Origin: Lachnospiraceae bacterium
GTDB taxonomy: Bacteria; Bacillota; Clostridia; Lachnospirales; Lachnospiraceae
Assembly (NCBI GenBank): GCA_009911505.1
Contig: QXXL01000036.1
Location: forward strand, 1 to 64,000
Length of the DNA: 64,000 nt
Direction of reading: 5' to 3'
Below the pieces are notes generated by a model, which ran no database searches, was not told the origin of the DNA, and saw nothing but the letters and a program-made list of their open reading frames with translations. Position 1 is the stretch's first letter. Each line of letters opens with the position of its first letter. This document shows, piece by piece, positions 24,596 through 33,612 of the stretch. Both the position numbers and the translations under genes were made by a program.

Positions 24596-24730
24596 ATGGC
24601 AGGATTGACGTCAATGATGAATATTGGAAAAGAAATGGAGAAAAAGCTGGCTTCCATTGGAATAGATTGTTTCGGGAAGCTGATGGTTAAGCGTATAAAA
24701 TTTGGAGGAATTATCTATGGATTACGATAA
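24596..24730 (+). pseudogene. TfoX C-terminal domain fragment
   Basis: A 44-residue frame starting at ATG 24596 after GGAGG. It contains LTSMMNIGKEMEKKLASIGI, matching the helix-hairpin-helix-like opening of the TfoX C-terminal domain, and stops after KRIKFGGIIYGLR. The usual domain is about 80 residues, so at least half is gone. It is probably a remnant and has no evident partner. Confidence 0.5.
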
Positions 24731-24782
24731 AAGAAAATTAACAGAATAAGAATTGAAACGTAAAAATAAACTGGTAAGGGGA

Positions 24783-25367
24783 TTAGGAATAAGTTTTAAT
24801 AATTTCTTCGGCAATGGTTCGTTTTGCAATACAGCGGTTCATTGCCTGTTTTTCTATGTAATGATGGGCATCAGGTTCACTCATAGAGAGTTCGCTGATT
24901 AAAAGCCATTTTGCCTTGTTGACTAGACGGATTTCAACCATTTTTTCTTCAATAGACAGGGACTTCTTTTCTAATTGTCTCAGTCGTTCTCTGGCGCTTT
25001 CCATCCAGTTAAGGGCATGCAATATGGTTGATTTTGAAATTGGCTTTGGCAGAGTGAAGACGCCGTATTCAGCAACCTTATCGTGGATATCGGCATGAAT
25101 ATCACTTTTTACTAAAAGTAATACAGCGGACAGTTTTGTGGTACAAGTGTCAATCGCAAAACGAGTACCCACATCATCATGTAAAGGAGCGTTGATGATA
25201 ACAAAATCAAATGTTTTTTCGGAAAGAGTTTGTTTGGCAGCGCTGACACTTGTAACAGAATGGACAGGGTAGTATCTTGTTTCGGGGAGTAGGTCAGTAA
25301 AGGTAGAGGTGAAGCTATCTGTTGCAGACACGATGAGTATGCTGTAAAAACGTTCTCTTAAACTCAT
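24783..25367 (-). CDS. ANTAR-domain response regulator (transcription antiterminator)
   Basis: A 194-residue protein. The N-terminal 120 residues have the response-regulator fold (FYSILIVSATDSFTSTF) but without the usual acidic pair: the phosphoacceptor region reads FDFVIINAPLHDD. Residues 140-194 are an ANTAR RNA-binding domain: EEKMVEIRLVNKAKWLLISE and KQAMNRCIAKRTIAEEIIKTY. ANTAR proteins bind paired hexaloop hairpins and prevent termination. It lies 31 bases past glutamine synthetase on the same strand, a common clostridial layout for nitrogen control. The hairpin at 27261-27308 is a candidate target. Confidence 0.85.
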   Translation of the reverse strand: MSLRERFYSILIVSATDSFTSTFTDLLPETRYYPVHSVTSVSAAKQTLSEKTFDFVIINAPLHDDVGTRFAIDTCTTKLSAVLLLVKSDIHADIHDKVAEYGVFTLPKPISKSTILHALNWMESARERLRQLEKKSLSIEEKMVEIRLVNKAKWLLISELSMSEPDAHHYIEKQAMNRCIAKRTIAEEIIKTYS

Positions 25368-25398
25368 TTGACACCTCCTCCTTTTTCGTTGGTTTTAA

Positions 25399-26610
25399 TT
25401 ATTTATTGCAATAAATATCTAATATAGCATCTGGTATATATTTTTTTATAAACTTGCTGTTTACGGCTGAAGCGTATGCGGATTTGAAATCGCCAGGCAG
25501 TTGTTCAAATTTTGCAAGAACATCAGCATCTGATTTATACAGGTTTATATCAGCTGGGCGTGGTAGCTCTAGTTTATTTTGAATACCATCCAGAATTGCA
25601 TAAATTAACAGGGCAAATGCCAAATAAGTATTTGCGGATGGATCTGGAGAACGAAGCTCTACACGTTGGTATTTACCTACAGCAGCAGGAACTCTGACAA
25701 GCTGGGAACGATTCTCACTGGACCAAGAAATATATCTTGGGGCTTTATTACTGCCAAAACGCTGATAAGAATTTTCTGTTGGGTTTAAAAATACGGTCAT
25801 ATCTGAAACTTTATCCAGAATAGCAGCAATCATATAGTTCATATTATCTGTATTATCAGAGGATTTTACAGATATATTGATATGGAATCCATTTCCGGGT
25901 TTATCTTTCAGCGGTTTTGGACTGAAATCAGCAAAAAGTCCATTACGTTTGGCGATTATTTTCACAACAGTTTGGAAGGTCATGGCATTGTCAGCAGCAG
26001 TCAGTGGATCGGAATAGCGAAAATCAATTTCGTTTTGTCCCGGACCTTCTTCGTGGTGAGAACTTTCAGGTTGTATTCCCATCTGTTCAAGTGTTAGACA
26101 CACTTCACGGCGGATATTTTCACCTCTGTCTTCTGGGGCAATGTCCATGTAGCCTACGTTATCATAAGGTTCTTTGGTCGGGTTTCCATTATCATCCAGA
26201 GTAAACAGGTAAAATTCTTGCTCAGCGCCAAAGAAGAACTGGAATCCTGAATTATGTGCAGCCTGAATTGCTTTTTTTAGAATAGATCGGGTATCACATT
26301 CAAATGTTTTTCCGTCTGGGTGGGTAATGTTGCAGAACATTCGTACTACACGTCCATGTTCTGGTCTCCATGGAAGGGGCACAAGTGTGTCTGCATCTGG
26401 ATGGAGAAACAGATCGGAATGGTTTTCATCGCCAAATCCTGCGATGGCAGATGCATCAATGGCAATTCCAAATTCAAAAGCGCGAGGAAGTTCCTCTGGC
26501 ATAATGGAGATATTTTTCTGTTTGCCAAACACATCACAAAAGGTGAGACGGATGAATTTCACATCTTCCTCCTGCACATATTGTATTACCTCTTCTTTTG
26601 AATACTTCAT
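25399..26610 (-). CDS. glnA: glutamine synthetase (type I-like, short form)
   Basis: A 403-residue enzyme that makes glutamine from glutamate, ammonia and ATP in the cytoplasm. Visible motifs are FIRLTFCDVFG (beta-grasp), FGAEQEFYLF (metal-binding Glu), GPGQNEIDFRYSDPL, GNGFHINISV (His), NRSQLVRVPAA and QRVELRSPDPSANTYLAFA. It is about 40 residues shorter than usual type I enzymes, mostly at the loop after the metal sites and at the C-terminus. It lacks the adenylylation loop, as expected for a Firmicute. It starts at 26610 and lies downstream of the GXGXG remnant and upstream of the ANTAR gene, presumably in one transcript. Confidence 0.9.
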   Translation of the reverse strand: MKYSKEEVIQYVQEEDVKFIRLTFCDVFGKQKNISIMPEELPRAFEFGIAIDASAIAGFGDENHSDLFLHPDADTLVPLPWRPEHGRVVRMFCNITHPDGKTFECDTRSILKKAIQAAHNSGFQFFFGAEQEFYLFTLDDNGNPTKEPYDNVGYMDIAPEDRGENIRREVCLTLEQMGIQPESSHHEEGPGQNEIDFRYSDPLTAADNAMTFQTVVKIIAKRNGLFADFSPKPLKDKPGNGFHINISVKSSDNTDNMNYMIAAILDKVSDMTVFLNPTENSYQRFGSNKAPRYISWSSENRSQLVRVPAAVGKYQRVELRSPDPSANTYLAFALLIYAILDGIQNKLELPRPADINLYKSDADVLAKFEQLPGDFKSAYASAVNSKFIKKYIPDAILDIYCNK

Positions 26611-26628
26611 AAACCTACCTACTTTCTT

Positions 26629-27039
26629 TTAGCTTGCTATATACATTTGTTTATATAGATTGTTACTGTCTGGTGCAATGACTGTAAAAGGATCAGATAA
26701 ACGTTTTTCCACAGAATATCCGAAGCCTGCGCAGTATCCGGACAGATATTTGCGGATTCCAGCACGGTATCCAGCATTACCTTGTATATAGATTTTGCCG
26801 CCACGCATAGCATATCCGGCAGCATCACCAATATTACCATGGATTAGAATCTTTCCCTCATTCATGGTGTCGCCTATTGCATCCTGAGCATTGGATTTTA
26901 GGGTAATATTTTTACCAGACATACCTGCAGCGATAAATCTCTGGCTGCAACAGCCTTCGACTGTACAGTCGCTACTGGTCTTGCGCAATGCTTCATTTAC
27001 AGCTCTGTAATCTAAATTTGTAGCATCAATGATTTTCAT
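26629..27039 (-). pseudogene. GXGXG domain (glutamate synthase-type) remnant fused to an amidotransferase end
   Basis: The ATG at 27039 follows GGGAGGTG. Residues 1-95 carry repeats of the GltB alpha-subunit GXGXG beta-helix (GKNITLKSNAQDAIGDTMNE, GDAAGYAMRGGKIYIQGNAGY). After AGIRKYLSGYCAGFGYS the sequence changes to VEKRLSDPFTVIAPDSNNLYKQMY, which resembles the C-terminal end of a GltB-type glutamine amidotransferase domain. The usual protein is about 240 residues. An in-frame deletion has therefore probably fused parts of two neighbouring glutamate synthase genes. It is unlikely to be active. It lies 18 bases upstream of glnA. Confidence 0.65.
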
Positions 27040-27260
27040 ATTATACCACACCTCCCAGTAATTGTTTACGATTTTCTAAGTTAAATGTTATAGAAAGTTC
27101 TAATGGTTTGCATATTTATAATTCTCCTGCATGAGAGATACCAAGTATCTCAAGTTCTTTTTATGTTAATCCAATGCCGCGCAACATCAGATGGTTTCCA
27201 AAAATTCCATTTTAAAAATAATTGACAAGTTACACTTTACGAGGTAAAATAATGTGCATG

Positions 27261-27308
27261 AAGGCAAAGGCGTCTTTAAGGTAAAACTTAAAGGAGCCTT
27301 TGCCTTTT
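27261..27308. promoter_or_regulatory. long hairpin with six-base loop between divergent nitrogen genes
   Basis: AAGGCAAAGGC pairs perfectly with GCCTTTGCCTT; within it CTTTAAG pairs with CTTAAAG around the loop GTAAAA. TTTT follows on the plus strand. It sits in the 380-base gap between the gltB-like/glnA arm and the glmS/purF arm. It could be a terminator in the glmS leader relieved by the ANTAR protein. A smaller hairpin GAGATAC-CAA-GTATCTC is at 27135-27151. Confidence 0.6.
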
Positions 27309-27420
27309 ATGCTTAAAAATATAGAAAAAGTACCGAAATTCAAGAAAGGAATGGATATAATCATCACGTATATTAATGTGTATCTGGGAACTATGAGTCC
27401 ATATCAGCATGGCGAAGTAA

Positions 27421-28304
<884 letters not shown>

Positions 28305-28325
28305 TGCGTAGGAGGAAATAGGATT

Positions 28326-29759
28326 ATGGCTATTCATGAAGAATGTGGTGTATTCGGTGTGATGAGTACAAAAAACAAAAATGTTGCAAGGATTGTCTAT
28401 TACGGATTGTATGCACTTCAGCATAGGGGACAGGAAAGCTGCGGGATCGTTGTAAATGATGATGGTGTGTTTTCTTCTTATAAGGATTTAGGGCTTGTAA
28501 GCGAAGTGTTCTCGAAAGATACGTTATCCCATTTACCGGAAGGGGCTTTGGCAGTGGGCCATGTAAGATATGGAACGACAGGCGGAGCAACGCGAAATAA
28601 TTGCCAGCCCATCGAAGTAAACCACCAGAAAGGGAAAATGGCATTAGCACATAACGGTAATTTGAGCAATGCATTGGAACTTCGTGATAAATTGGAACTA
28701 TCCGGAGCAATTTTTCATACTACAAGTGATACAGAAACAATAGCTTATGTGATTACGAGAGAACGTCTGACGACATCATGTATAGAAGATGCAGTCAGTA
28801 ATACAATGAATTTATTAGAGGGCGCGTATTCTCTGGTTTTAATATCATCTGCCAAGATGATTGCTGCAAGAGACCCATACGGATTCCGTCCTCTTTGTTA
28901 TGGGAAAATGTCAGATGGAACTTATGTAGTTGCATCAGAAAGCTGTGCATTATCTGCGGTAGGGGCAGAACTTATTCGAGAAGTGTTGCCTGGTGAAATT
29001 CTGGTTTTTACTCAAAATGGTGTAGTGTCAAGGAAGGAGCACTGTGGGGAAAAGAATCAGAAAACATGTATATTCGAATATATTTATTTTGCAAGGCCTG
29101 ATTCTGTTATAGATGGGGTGTCCGTCCATAAATCACGAATGAAAGCAGGCGAACGTTTGGCAGAGAGTTATCCGGTGGAGGCGGATATTGTAATAGGAGT
29201 TCCGGATAGCGGGATGGATGCAGCTCTTGGTTATGCGGCTAAATCCGGCATTCCTTATGGTATTGGCCTCATTAAGAACAAATACATTGGAAGAACCTTC
29301 ATTTCCCCTGAACAAAATGAACGTTTAGATAAAGTTAGGATAAAGCTCTCTCCTGTGAAAAATGTAATAGATGGAAAAAGAGTTGTTCTTATTGATGATT
29401 CGATTGTAAGGGGGACAACCAGCAAACGTATTGTCAGGCTTTTGCGTGATGCCGGAGCAAAGGAGATACACATGAGAATTTCTGCACCTCCCTTCTTGCA
29501 TCCATGCTATTATGGCACAGATATTGATTCGGAAGAAAATTTGATTGCCTGCCATCATAGTATGGAAGAGATTGCAGAGATGATCGGAGTGGATACTTTG
29601 GGATATTTAGGGGTAGAGAAGCTGGGTAAATTGATTGACAGTGAAGCTTATTGCGCTGCCTGTTTTAACGGAAAATATCCAACCAAAACTCCGGCAGATC
29701 TTCGTAAAGACCGTTTTGAAAGAAGATTATCTGAGAGAAATTATGAAGGTACTGAATAA
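28326..29759 (+). CDS. purF: amidophosphoribosyltransferase
   Basis: A 477-residue enzyme of the first step of purine synthesis, moving the glutamine amide to PRPP. The N-terminal glutaminase opens HEECGVFGVMS, with the nucleophile Cys after a short propeptide, then LYALQHRGQESCGIV and HVRYGTTGG. The phosphoribosyl domain has VVLIDDSIVRGTTSKRI. Cysteines in KTCIFEYIYFARPDS and YCAACFNGKYP fit the 4Fe-4S form known from Bacillus. An AGGAGG site precedes the ATG. It is intact while its neighbours glmS and carA are ruined. A second purF in the main purine operon is likely elsewhere. Confidence 0.92.
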   Translation: MAIHEECGVFGVMSTKNKNVARIVYYGLYALQHRGQESCGIVVNDDGVFSSYKDLGLVSEVFSKDTLSHLPEGALAVGHVRYGTTGGATRNNCQPIEVNHQKGKMALAHNGNLSNALELRDKLELSGAIFHTTSDTETIAYVITRERLTTSCIEDAVSNTMNLLEGAYSLVLISSAKMIAARDPYGFRPLCYGKMSDGTYVVASESCALSAVGAELIREVLPGEILVFTQNGVVSRKEHCGEKNQKTCIFEYIYFARPDSVIDGVSVHKSRMKAGERLAESYPVEADIVIGVPDSGMDAALGYAAKSGIPYGIGLIKNKYIGRTFISPEQNERLDKVRIKLSPVKNVIDGKRVVLIDDSIVRGTTSKRIVRLLRDAGAKEIHMRISAPPFLHPCYYGTDIDSEENLIACHHSMEEIAEMIGVDTLGYLGVEKLGKLIDSEAYCAACFNGKYPTKTPADLRKDRFERRLSERNYEGTE

Positions 29760-29793
29760 TTATATCGGGTATAGATAAAGAGGTGTAAACATT

Positions 29794-30035
29794 ATGAAAA
29801 AATTTGACAGAAAACTGATTCTCCCTGATGGCAGTGAACTGATCCGTCTTATACCAATCAGACTGTTGTAATGGCATATCCGCTGATAGGAAATTCAGCA
29901 ATATAGGATTCCAAATGGGGAATATCAGGTAGCCGCCATTGATTGTGGAATGAAGCAGAATATTGTGAGGAGCTTAAACAAACGAGGCTGCAATGTGGCG
30001 ACGTATAATGATTTGCCGTTCAAATTCAAAATAAA
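29794..30035 (+). pseudogene. carA: carA (carbamoyl-phosphate synthase small subunit) remnant
   Basis: MKKFDRKLILPDGSE is a carA-like start. A frame change follows, then DPSYTNQTVVMAYPLIGNS, which belongs to the middle of the N-terminal domain, and after another change VAAIDCGMKQNIVRSLNKRG, the start of the glutaminase domain. The rest is missing. Only about 240 bases of a roughly 1080-base gene survive. It follows purF by 34 bases, consistent with a former amidotransferase operon. Confidence 0.75.
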
Positions 30036-30047
30036 GCCCTGCAACGA

Positions 30048-30106
30048 AAACGGACATCAGATAAAGCCTGATGTCCGTTTATTGGGTTCGGGGAGTGCTC
30101 CCCGAA
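30048..30106 (+). terminator. double hairpin terminator at the end of the nitrogen cluster
   Basis: AAACGGACATCAG (30048-30060) pairs with CTGATGTCCGTTT (30068-30080) over a 7-base loop. A second stem, TTCGGGGAG-TG-CTCCCCGAA, is at 30087-30106. They mark the boundary between accessory and core regions. From 30107 to 30299 I see no gene. Confidence 0.8.
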
Positions 30107-30299
30107 TCTGATCCGAGGAGCATGAGTTATGAAAAGCGTAATAGCTTTATCAGCTAGTACTCGTACATCATAAGTAAAAAATGTGATAGGGATGTGACAA
30201 AGGTGTGATAAAAGTATGAAGTTTGTACAGGAAAATTATGCGAGATATTTAGAAATTCTTAATTTCTAGAAAAATTTTCCTATTTTCCAAAAAATTTAT

Positions 30300-30327
30300 T
30301 TGAAAAATGGAAGCATTTGTATATAAT
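30300..30327 (+). promoter_or_regulatory. promoter for mbl
   Basis: TTGAAA (30300-30305), a 16-base spacer and TATAAT (30322-30327) lie about 80 bases before the mbl start. The match to the sigma-A consensus is good and the region is AT-rich. Confidence 0.65.
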
Positions 30328-30407
30328 AAGGATGTATATGAAAAAATATGATTAAATACACGGTTTGTGTTCACAATAAATTGCAGGAAGATGAAAGGGG
30401 AACAAGA

Positions 30408-31403
30408 ATGGTTTCAACAGATATAGGCATTGATTTAGGTACAGCGAGTATTTTGGTTTATATTAAAGGGAAGGGCGTCGTATTAAAAGAGCCGTCTGTA
30501 GTCGCTTTTGATAGGGATACAAATAAAATCAAAGCAATTGGAGAAGAGGCACGTCTTATGTTAGGGCGTACCCCTGGCAATATTGTGGCAGTCCGCCCGC
30601 TTAGGCAGGGCGTTATTTCTGATTATACCGTTACAGAAAAAATGATCAAATATTTTATTCAAAAGGCAATCGGCAAGAAAAATTTCCGTAAACCCAGGAT
30701 TAGCGTATGCGTCCCCAGCGGCGTTACCGAAGTTGAAAAAAAGGCCGTGGAAGATGCGACATACAATGCGGGCGCAAGGGAAGTGACGATTATTGAAGAG
30801 CCGATTGCGGCAGCAATAGGGGCAGGGATTGATATTGCAAGGCCTTGTGGGAATATGATTGTGGATATCGGCGGCGGGACTGCTGATATTGCGGTGATTT
30901 CTCTGGGGGGGTCTGTTGTAAGTACTTCAATTAAAATTGCGGGGGATGATTTTGACGAAGCTATTGTGCGTTACATGCGTAAAAAGCATAACTTGTTGAT
31001 TGGGGAACGGACGGCGGAGGATATCAAGATTAAGATTGGCTCCTGTTTTCCGAATGGGCATAATGAAACGATGGACGTACGGGGGCGCAATCTTGTGACG
31101 GGTCTGCCCAAGACAGTTACTGTTTCGTCTGAGGAGACAGAAGATGCGCTGCGTGAACCGACACTGCAGATTGTGGAAGCCGTGCACAGTGTGCTTGAGA
31201 AGACGCCGCCAGAGCTGGCAGCGGATGTTGCGGACAGGGGGATTGTATTGACGGGCGGAGGGGCCTTGTTGCGTGGATTAGAAGAGCTTTTGGAGGATCG
31301 GACTGGTATTAATACCATGACGGCAGAGCAGCCGATGACTTGTGTGGCAATTGGTACAGGTAAGTTTGTAGAGTTTTTATCGGGAAAAAGGGATGATGAC
31401 TAA
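30408..31403 (+). CDS. mbl: MreB/Mbl-type actin-like shape protein
   Basis: A 331-residue actin homologue that guides lateral wall synthesis at the membrane. The start at ATG 30408 follows AAAGGGGAAC and is preferred to 30348. The phosphate-1 loop is DIGIDLGTASILVYI, the phosphate-2 region is NMIVDIGGGTADIAV, and GIVLTGGGALLRGLEELL is the adenosine motif. Position before the flagellar rod genes matches the mbl-flhO-flhP order of Bacillus subtilis and many clostridia, so mbl is the better symbol than mreB. Confidence 0.85.
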   Translation: MVSTDIGIDLGTASILVYIKGKGVVLKEPSVVAFDRDTNKIKAIGEEARLMLGRTPGNIVAVRPLRQGVISDYTVTEKMIKYFIQKAIGKKNFRKPRISVCVPSGVTEVEKKAVEDATYNAGAREVTIIEEPIAAAIGAGIDIARPCGNMIVDIGGGTADIAVISLGGSVVSTSIKIAGDDFDEAIVRYMRKKHNLLIGERTAEDIKIKIGSCFPNGHNETMDVRGRNLVTGLPKTVTVSSEETEDALREPTLQIVEAVHSVLEKTPPELAADVADRGIVLTGGGALLRGLEELLEDRTGINTMTAEQPMTCVAIGTGKFVEFLSGKRDDD

Positions 31404-31494
31404 AGTTTTGGCCACGTCCTGCCGATATGATATTATAAAGTATGTTCAGGATGGCAAACAGTTCATGGAAGAGCAGCAGGGAAGGAGACTGTAA

Positions 31495-32295
31495 ATGGTT
31501 AAAGGGTTATATACCGCTTATACTGGTATGTTGGAAGAGATGCGGCGCATGGATGTGATGACGAATAATCTCGCCAATGCGTCTACTACCGGTTATAAGA
31601 AAGAAGGTACGGTCAACCAGTCATTTGACGATGAGCTGGCGATCCGGATTAAGGATACATCCGAGATTTTCCATACCAAGAAGCTGGGGAATGTCAATTT
31701 GGGTGTAAAGGTGGGGGAAACCTACCGGGATTACACGCAGGGATCGTTTTCTGTAACGGATAATCCGTATGATTTGGCGTTAGACGGCGAAGGATTTTTT
31801 GCAATTGAGTTTCGTAACAAAAATGGCGGGACATCTGTCAAATATACCAGAGATGGATCGTTTACTGTAGACCGCAATGGATATTTGATGACAAAAGACG
31901 GCGATTATGTATTGAATGCCAATGGTGCAAGGAATGGGGCAGGCGGCGCGGCAAATTATGTGAGGGTAGATCCCAACCAGCAGGTGACGATTGACGCAGA
32001 TGGCATCGTTTATCAGAATAATGTGCAGGTGGCACAGATAGGGATTGTAGATTTTGAGGATTACAATTATCTCGAGAAATACGGGGAGAACCTCTATGAT
32101 ACAGTTCCTGGCGCTAGGATGCGTGCATCGGATGCCCGGATTGAACAGGGATGCCTTGAGATGTCCAATACGAATATCGTAAAAGAGATGGTTGAAATGA
32201 TTACGATTACACGTGCTTATGAGGCCAACCAAAAAATAGTCACCACAATTGATGAAACAATAGGAAAAGCTGTGAATACAGTAGGACAGGTATAG
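31495..32295 (+). CDS. flhO: flagellar hook-basal body protein FlhO (FlgF/FlgG family)
   Basis: A 266-residue distal rod protein. The rod signature is NNLANASTTGYKKEGTVNQ (residues 24-42), the central domain has LALDGEGFFAIEFRNKNG, and the C-terminal helix reads SNTNIVKEMVEMITITRAYEANQK. These are the usual self-assembly helices. GGAAGGAG precedes the ATG. In Bacillus the equivalent genes are flhO and flhP. It is complete, unlike its partner just downstream. Confidence 0.85.
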   Translation: MVKGLYTAYTGMLEEMRRMDVMTNNLANASTTGYKKEGTVNQSFDDELAIRIKDTSEIFHTKKLGNVNLGVKVGETYRDYTQGSFSVTDNPYDLALDGEGFFAIEFRNKNGGTSVKYTRDGSFTVDRNGYLMTKDGDYVLNANGARNGAGGAANYVRVDPNQQVTIDADGIVYQNNVQVAQIGIVDFEDYNYLEKYGENLYDTVPGARMRASDARIEQGCLEMSNTNIVKEMVEMITITRAYEANQKIVTTIDETIGKAVNTVGQV

Positions 32296-32309
32296 GAGGA
32301 TGACCCAAT

Positions 32310-33124
32310 ATGATGAGAGCGCTTTGGTCTGCTGCATCTGGAATGATTGCACAGCAGACAAATGTAGACACAATTTCTAATAACCTTGCAAATGTCAATA
32401 CCACTGGTTATAAATCACAGCGTGCGGAGTTTAAAACACTGCTTTACCAAAACCTCCAGACTGAGACGACGACTGCAAACGGCGAAAATAAGCCTGTCGG
32501 TGCACAGGTAGGGCTTGGTACGAGGATTGCGGCAACCAATACGTTTTATACGCAGGGCCAGATGCAGGCAAGTGAAAATGATACGGACTTTGCAATTGAG
32601 GGGGAAGGCTTCTTCTCCGTACGCGGGGATGACGGGAATATTTATTATACCCGTAACGGCTCGTTTTTCTGGGCGCTTGGCCCGCGGGGGACGACCCTTT
32701 GCAATTCTGATGGATACCCGGTGCTTGATTCAAATGGCAATGAGATTGTTTTGCCAAATGCGTGCCTAGCAGCAGCATTATGATTTCAAGCGACGGCGCA
32801 ATCGGTTACAGGACAAACCAGGGTACATATGTACCGATGAACCAGACAATAGGGCTTTACCAGTTTACCAACCCTTCAGGGCTTCAAAAGATGTCCAGGA
32901 GCCTTTTGTCTGTTACGGCGGCATCGGGCGAAGCACAAAATGAGCTGACGACAAACGGACTTACGCGAAGCAGGATACATCAAAATTATCTGGAGGGCTC
33001 AAATGTCCAGATTGCGGACGAGATGGTAAACCTGATCGTGGCACAGAGGGCATACGAACTAAATTCTAAGGCAATCCAGGCATCAGACGATATGCTGCAG
33101 CAGGCAAATAATCTAAGGCGTTAA
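32310..33124 (+). pseudogene. flhP: flagellar hook-basal body protein FlhP with a one-base frameshift
   Basis: The FlgG-like distal rod protein in two frames. The first, 32310-32783, gives MMRALWSAASGMIAQQTNVD and NNLANVNTTGYKSQRAEFKTL, then EGEGFFSVRGDDGNIYYTRNG, and reaches NEIVLPN. The second, from about 32760 to 33124, continues SSSIMISSDGAIGYRTNQG to the normal end QIADEMVNLIVAQRAYELNS. A single missing base near 32757-32762 explains the shift. If real, no working FlhP is made and the flagellum could not be built from this locus. A sequence error remains possible. It follows flhO by 14 bases. Confidence 0.85.
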
Positions 33125-33151
33125 AAACGCAGGCAATAGGAGGGGACGCAG

Positions 33152-33505
33152 ATGAGCATGGGAATAGGCGGTATTTCCGCCATGATTGATCAGACAAATG
33201 TCTCGGCAGCCAGCAGCAAAGCAGGCGCGTTGCAGGATAAGCTGGGCAGCAACCTTGCGAATGCTTCGGAAGAGGAGCTGATGTCCGTATGCAAAGAGTT
33301 TGAGGCATATTTTGTAGAACAGGTATTAAAGGAAGTGGAAAAGACAATCCCCAAAGAAGAAGAGGAAGACGCTTCCATGTCACAGTTAAGAGATTACTTC
33401 AAAGAAGAAATGATACAAAATCTTTCAGGGCAGATCTGCGAACAGCAGGAACTTGGCCTTGCACAGCAAATGTACGAACAAATGAAGAGGAACTATAACC
33501 TTTAA
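33152..33505 (+). CDS. flgJ: FlgJ-like rod-binding protein
   Basis: A 117-residue protein matching the N-terminal rod-binding domain of FlgJ, without the muramidase domain of the enterobacterial form. Family features are EEELMSVCKEFEAYFVEQVL and QNLSGQICEQQELGLAQQMYEQM. An AGGAGG site precedes ATG 33152. It is probably a rod cap or rod assembly factor and follows the two rod genes directly. Confidence 0.8.
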   Translation: MSMGIGGISAMIDQTNVSAASSKAGALQDKLGSNLANASEEELMSVCKEFEAYFVEQVLKEVEKTIPKEEEEDASMSQLRDYFKEEMIQNLSGQICEQQELGLAQQMYEQMKRNYNL

Positions 33506-33612
33506 ATGCCGAATGGCATAAAGGGATACCTGGCTTACTAAAGGACATAGGGGATATTGGATGTATGGAATTACGTACATCCAATATTTTTATATATAGG
33601 GGAGGAAGCACG

